Source: Sipunculus nudus
Lineage: Eukaryota > Annelida > Sipuncula > Golfingiida > Sipunculidae
Reading direction: 5' to 3'
DNA length: 64,000 nt
Assembly (NCBI GenBank): GCA_026874595.1
Contig: CM049311.1
Span: forward strand, 60,764,453-60,828,452
Part shown: positions 58,993 to 64,000 of the stretch, piece after piece
Layout: each line of letters starts with the position of its first letter
Position numbering within the stretch: the first letter of the stretch is position 1
Notes under the pieces: generated by a model
What the model was told of the DNA's origin: nothing
Databases searched by the model: none
Seen by the model: the letters and a program-made list of their open reading frames with translations, nothing else
Program-made: the position numbers and the translations under genes

Positions 58993-61900
58993 TCAGATTC
59001 GTGTGACAATAATAATAAGAGATTCCAAGTCTGAATGCAAATTAACTTTTTCACTAATGGCTGAAATGTTTATAATCCTGACATTTAGGTATACGACCTA
59101 GACGTGAGTGATTGCTAATGCATGCTTTTTCTACTTTAATTTTACAGCGCAAGTAAAAAACATTTGATCAAATCCCTTTTTCCGGAATCCCACATCCCAC
59201 ATATTCAAATAGCTACAACTTCTAATATACATTGTCAAATTGTGTATTTCTCATATACATCATACATCTTTCTTTTTCATTATGTACGCACAGAATGCAT
59301 TCCAAAATGTTGTTTAAGTCGCACAGGAATTACGCATAATTTTATAAATATCATTAATATGATAAAATCATTAATAAGACCATTCAGAAATGTGTAAACA
59401 TGAACGAGTCTCATGGTTACTTTGTTGTGATTTCTGCTTGGTTCGGATTATCATTATTTTTTAAATCACATCAATGTATACGTTTTCAATATTCTTACTT
59501 CAAAGAAAGACTTGGCCTGTATATGAATATTCAAGAGGAGTTCTGAAAGACAATAAAAAGTTTTTCTTTTCCAGGAAATTATTGTTAAGGATCTATCTGG
59601 AGATGTTTATACTGGGCTTCATAGCATAGACTATATAATGCAACGGATCATCATGAATTGTACGCAGATCAGTACCTAACCTTTCCATTAAAAAATCGTT
59701 TGTTCTGCACATAAAATCTTTCATATACAATATTAATATTATTTTAAAATGAATTTTAAAATGTAATTACTCTCTAGATTGCAGATGAAAATTCATTTTA
59801 TATTACATTGTACATATTATTATAAACAGTTTAATTCTACATTTCTCGTCCGATGACTTTCCATATACAGGCGCATGGGAACCCATAAACAGGCTCTCAT
59901 TTCAGTCCAGTGGTATCATGACTCTTCAAGTGGCCGATTATTCGCCCAGACATCTGTACACAAAGCTGAAGTCGAGGTTGCATAACATCTTTTCTCTTTA
60001 TCAACACGAGGCCCGACTTTCAATGACACCGGCAAACACAACTTGACGCTATCCTTGCCCCGGGCACACCAATGACCGCCTCTATCTCAGTTTATCACGT
60101 GCATCTTGTAAAGGTGTCTAGTGTTTGTTACCGGCTTGAAAGTGATGTAGATATGGTGTAGGGTGTTCCTTTAGGAAAATCGACTTTACAGAAACATAGT
60201 GACAGTTTTCGGGCTGACCTGACAATGCTCCACAAGTGGTCTAGATGGCCTTCCACTTGAGTATAGTGTACAAGTTATATAGTCCAAGCGATACAGAGGG
60301 TCATTTAGGGAATCAACCTTCCTGTACCCTTGAAGATATTTTAAACGCACAGGTTTACAGCACGCAAATGCCCTTTGAAAATGAATTTATTACAAAGCAT
60401 GCAGAGAACTTAACCTACTTTGTGCAAAGCACTACTATTTATTTTGTTAATCCGTATTTAATTTTGTAAAGTCACATTTTCCTGCATTTTGGACAACTGT
60501 GTTACTTAATTTCGATATAAGTACGTTTCTTTCTTAAAGTTTAAAGGGGTCCGATCACCTATCTGACCTTTAAAAACTAAAGGTAATCCCTTGAAGCTTT
60601 TATAAAAATAGACCAGAAAACGTGGATATCACAGCACACAGGCTGCTTGTTTTGCTTATATTAACGTATTTATAATATGTGAGGGCCCGCCAAAATAATC
60701 AAAACAAATTCAACAATGGTATCTTGCAGCAAGCCAGATATGCCAGAGCTTAGCAAATGGCGTTTTGCGACAAGTGAACTTTCTACCTGCCCATAGATGC
60801 AACCTATTACCTTAAGTTATACATGTTTTTAACGTTTGTCAACACTGTTGTGTTTACAAACATGTTGTTTATAAACAAGTTCATTTATCCTTCACGAAGG
60901 CCTTATAAGAACTTTTCACAACCAAAATTACCCTTAGATCATTAATGTATACACGGAGGAAGCCAGAAATGACATAAATTCTTTATCGAAAGGTAGAATA
61001 ATCGACACCTTAAACATTTTTACATTTATATAGAGTGACCTATTAGTGGCGATTTCAGGTTCATGTTCCATGCATTGAGTGATTTGAAAACACACACACT
61101 AAAACCTCAAAAAGGAATCTGGATACCATGAATCTGACTGCGTAAGTTTCATGGTCCCATTCTCCAACTTTTTTTGAAAATTGTCAATCTTAGATTCATT
61201 CATTTGTTAACAGGTGGTATCTTTTTTATATTTCTGGATAAAATCATAAAGATCTATAAATTTTGTCAAGTTTTGTTATATTTCATAATAAATGCAGAAA
61301 CATATCCTTAATGATGAAGACCTAACGTCTGATGGTGTGCATGCATGGTGTTAACTGATTGCAGATCGTGCCTGCAGTTTCTAGAAAAATTACGAGGATA
61401 AATAGATAAACGAAAAGGACAGAGTGCACCAGGATCAACATCACTGCATGCAGGAAAGGATCCAGCTGTATGCGGGTCTTTATAAATCATTTATTAACGT
61501 AAAAATAATAACACAAATCAGGTCACTGTGCAAACTTCAAATATGGACATGCAAACTGGCTGACAATTTAGGATACGTATTTTTACTGTGCTGCCTGTAT
61601 AGTCAATGATGTTTACATTGGCTGACGATTGTAATTTGATATCAGAACCAGGGCTATAACTACTGAAAACCTAAAGTACTCTCAACGACTACGATCGGAA
61701 TTTAAAATAAGGATAAGATGATGGTCTGACGTTTCCTTCCATTAGCCATCACCAACTGTATCGTCGGGAAGAATACACAACATCACGCAGGGAAGGAACC
61801 CGCCTTAGTGCATCTGAATGGTCAGTAGGAAAGTCCGACATGGCTTGAAGGGTCTGGCTGTGGTCATTTTCTCCCTGGGTGTCCGCTATGGACTCTTTTT

Positions 61901-62580
61901 AACTATTTCTGTCCGTGGACCTAATTTGTCCAAGTCAGCCAGCAGGCCTGAAGGCTGACCATACGGTATTTATCACCTTAAAAGGGATATTTGGCACCCT
62001 CTCCATGACCTAGAGCTAAAGGTAGATTGTCTGCTATACATTCTCCCAGACAAGGCGCTTGTTTGTCGCAGTAGGATTCTCTCAATATTAAGGAGTACGC
62101 GCCGACACTGAGGAGCATTCAGCCTTAACACTATAATACGGTTTTAAATGGCAGTTTCTAATGGTCATCTTTGGAGTGGACACGGGGTGTTAATGTGCCC
62201 ACTTCTGACCCGTCAACTTGACCTGTGGCTGTGGAACCCGCTGTTACAAGAAGGTCCAGTTCACTGGTACCGTAAACATACAGGTATAATTGGTGTATGG
62301 TAATCTTTGTGTGTGCCTTCTTTAGTATGGGACAATCATCTAACATGACAATAAAGGAGATGAGACCAGTCTATAAATTCCCAAGATCTTTAATCTAAAG
62401 ACAGGTAGTCGTTTCCCTGCTTGTCAACTTCCATTCGAAGTTTTGATCAAATATGAGTTCTATTTACAATAATGCTATCTTACACCAACCAATGACGATT
62501 CAGGGAGACTGCAGCTTCGTCGACATTGACGAAGATCCACCACTCATAGCGCACTTCAGTTCCAGACCAGTGATGATTTG
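58993..62580. other. Unassigned stretch
   Basis: No gene, RNA gene or named repeat is recognised. A 62-codon frame at 62158-62346 (minus) begins with ATG but shows no motif that I recognise. Confidence 0.35.
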
Positions 62581-62584
62581 CCAC

Positions 62585-62636
62585 ACTTTTTTTTCTCCTT
62601 TTTCTTCTTCTTTTTCTTCTTCTTTTTCTTCTTGAC
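62585..62636. repeat. (TTC)n-rich microsatellite
   Basis: Repeated TTTTTCTTCTTC blocks. They account for the Ser/Phe-rich frame ending here. Confidence 0.9.
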
Positions 62637-62639
62637 TTC

Positions 62640-63838
62640 ATTATCTATATTTATTATTGGATGTTCTCATATATAGAATAGGTCTTCAAGTTCCCAATGA
62701 TGGGATCATCGTAAAGCTTTCTTAAACTATATATAGTTTGAATGGCCCAATTTGATTTCATGGGCTGTGTTTTTATAACAGACCCAGGTTTAAATGGTAG
62801 GACATCCCTCGGCTGCGATGTTTCGACAAATGAGAACTTGTGCAAATATTGTTAATGGTCCAGTGCTGCTGATATTGGAACTGGGTTTTGTATGAGACCA
62901 TATTTTCACCACGGTTGCGTTCGGCAATAGACAAATCGGTACAGGCAGACATCAACCAGTTTAGTAGACTGATACAACAAAGATGGTCAGGAATATACCC
63001 TTGATGGTTTCTCCTTCTTGTCGTCCATGTGTGTCTGCAGCTGTTTCGTTTTATATCCTTCACCAGATATCCGTACATTCCCCAAAAATATCATAACTTA
63101 AGAAATACGAGTAAAGAGCTCATATTATGCAAAATGACCTCTTTAAATATCTCTTTTTCCAAGTGTGTATGAGATAAATATTTAATAATACCAAAACGGA
63201 TTGTGTGATTATTGCAAATCTTATGTTAAGCCAGGCGGTTTGAATACATACATAGAAGGGCGTACGCAAGAATAACCGTATAGGTCGGACGAGTCTGATG
63301 ACAGATTTTTATTTTATTTTACTATTTTTCATAAGTTCATTACAAGTGCTTAAGGGTGACTTTCTTAAATTATTCCTTGATCATAAAGGGGTTCATGCAT
63401 GTTTTCCATGCTGTATGTATGAATATACATATGTATATGCGTGAATGATATATGCAATGGTATGCCGTTGATGTAAATGTCATGAAAAACATAAACGCAG
63501 ACGTCTTTACGTCAAAGAAATTTAATTTAATTCGTACATTCACACCAATTCATTCACCGTTATACGTTAGACTATTTTTTCACATGCTATGCTTTCTTTA
63601 TTAAGATATGATCAGCCTATATAGTGCATACCTGCACATGCATGGAAACGCAAATACGTGCGCGTGCGAGACAAATAAGTATAATTCCCTGTCACAAGCC
63701 CGTCATTCTGTCTTGAAAGCATCTATATTTATTGTCCCAGGGTTAAAATGAAGAAAAATCAGATAAATTAGCATCTTCTTTACATTTTAGACAGATAAGT
63801 AAAGAAAAAATGCCAGATGTGAGCAGCTGGCGTGCGGC
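62640..63838. other. Unassigned stretch, possibly 3' flank of the right-edge exon
   Basis: No gene is recognised. If the exon at 63839-63930 is real, its 3' UTR lies in the right part of this stretch. Confidence 0.3.
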
Positions 63839-63930
63839 CTAAACCATCCAGCGGGGCCCCGTGTAGGTCCTGTCGCAGTGCATGCCGGGACAGTACCCTG
63901 GGGGACGTGCATTGTGTCGGCGTCCGTCTC
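63839..63930 (-). CDS. Candidate terminal exon of a small cysteine-containing peptide
   Basis: On the minus strand a branch-point-like CACTAAT and TATATCCCTCGCAG precede an exon at 63930. In the register beginning GA-GAC-GGA it reads DGRRHNARPPGYCPGMHCDR, then TYTGPRWMV and TAG. Codons are strongly GC-ending (GGC, CAC, TGC, GAC, ACC, TAC, CCC, CGC), unlike the AT-rich surroundings, which favours real coding. GRR looks like an amidation/dibasic processing site, and the two Cys could pair, so a secreted prohormone is possible. Two other registers are also open, so this choice is tentative. I recognise no family, and the rest of the gene is outside the window. Confidence 0.35.
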
Positions 63931-64000
63931 CTGCGAGGGATATAGACCATTAGTGAAGATGGCACATGACAGGAACAAAATGAACGGCTGGATAATCGGT

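Overview
The window is animal nuclear DNA: AT-rich, mostly non-coding, with split genes, GT-AG introns, long (TA)n tracts and many transposable elements. The repeat types (tandem-core elements ending in an ACGG-type microsatellite plus a hairpin, as in bivalve 'pearl'/HINE elements, and mollusc-style non-LTR retrotransposons) suggest a marine mollusc or another lophotrochozoan. The species cannot be fixed from the sequence.

One conserved cellular gene could be rebuilt with confidence. It is a HINT2-type mitochondrial histidine-triad nucleotide hydrolase on the minus strand, with four coding exons at 25297-25223, 21311-21162, 15603-15426 and 15050-14959. All splice phases agree. The product is 164 residues with a mitochondrial-type N-terminus, and it ends in the family signature [11 protein letters not shown] and WPPG.

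Layout. 1-12 kb and 16-21 kb (inside HINT2 intron 2) are packed with several families of tandem-core interspersed repeats. Two of them end in the same 29-base hairpin, and nearly all carry a palindromic box close to GGTGGCGCCACC, spaced about 140 bases apart in the best array. 13.2-14.9 kb holds two small inverted-repeat elements. 22-28 kb is mostly HINT2 intron and upstream sequence. 30.7-31.5 kb is a broken protein-kinase gene with promoter-like motifs on its 5' side. 36.2-37.1 kb is a hAT-type element with an exact 8-base target duplication. 38-45 kb is a transposon graveyard: a pogo/Tigger-like element containing a smaller Harbinger-like element, an inverted-repeat element containing a degraded LINE, and a perfect-TIR MITE. 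47.5-51.7 kb is a nearly intact L1/Tx1-like LINE with a poly(A) tail and an exact 12-base target duplication, inserted just upstream of the remains of another LINE (52.0-52.8 kb). 53-64 kb is mainly unassigned, with microsatellites, an exact 239-base tandem duplication and, at the right edge, a candidate terminal exon of a small cysteine-containing peptide.

HINT2 is the only cellular gene that looks functional. Everything else recognisable is mobile, repetitive or broken.
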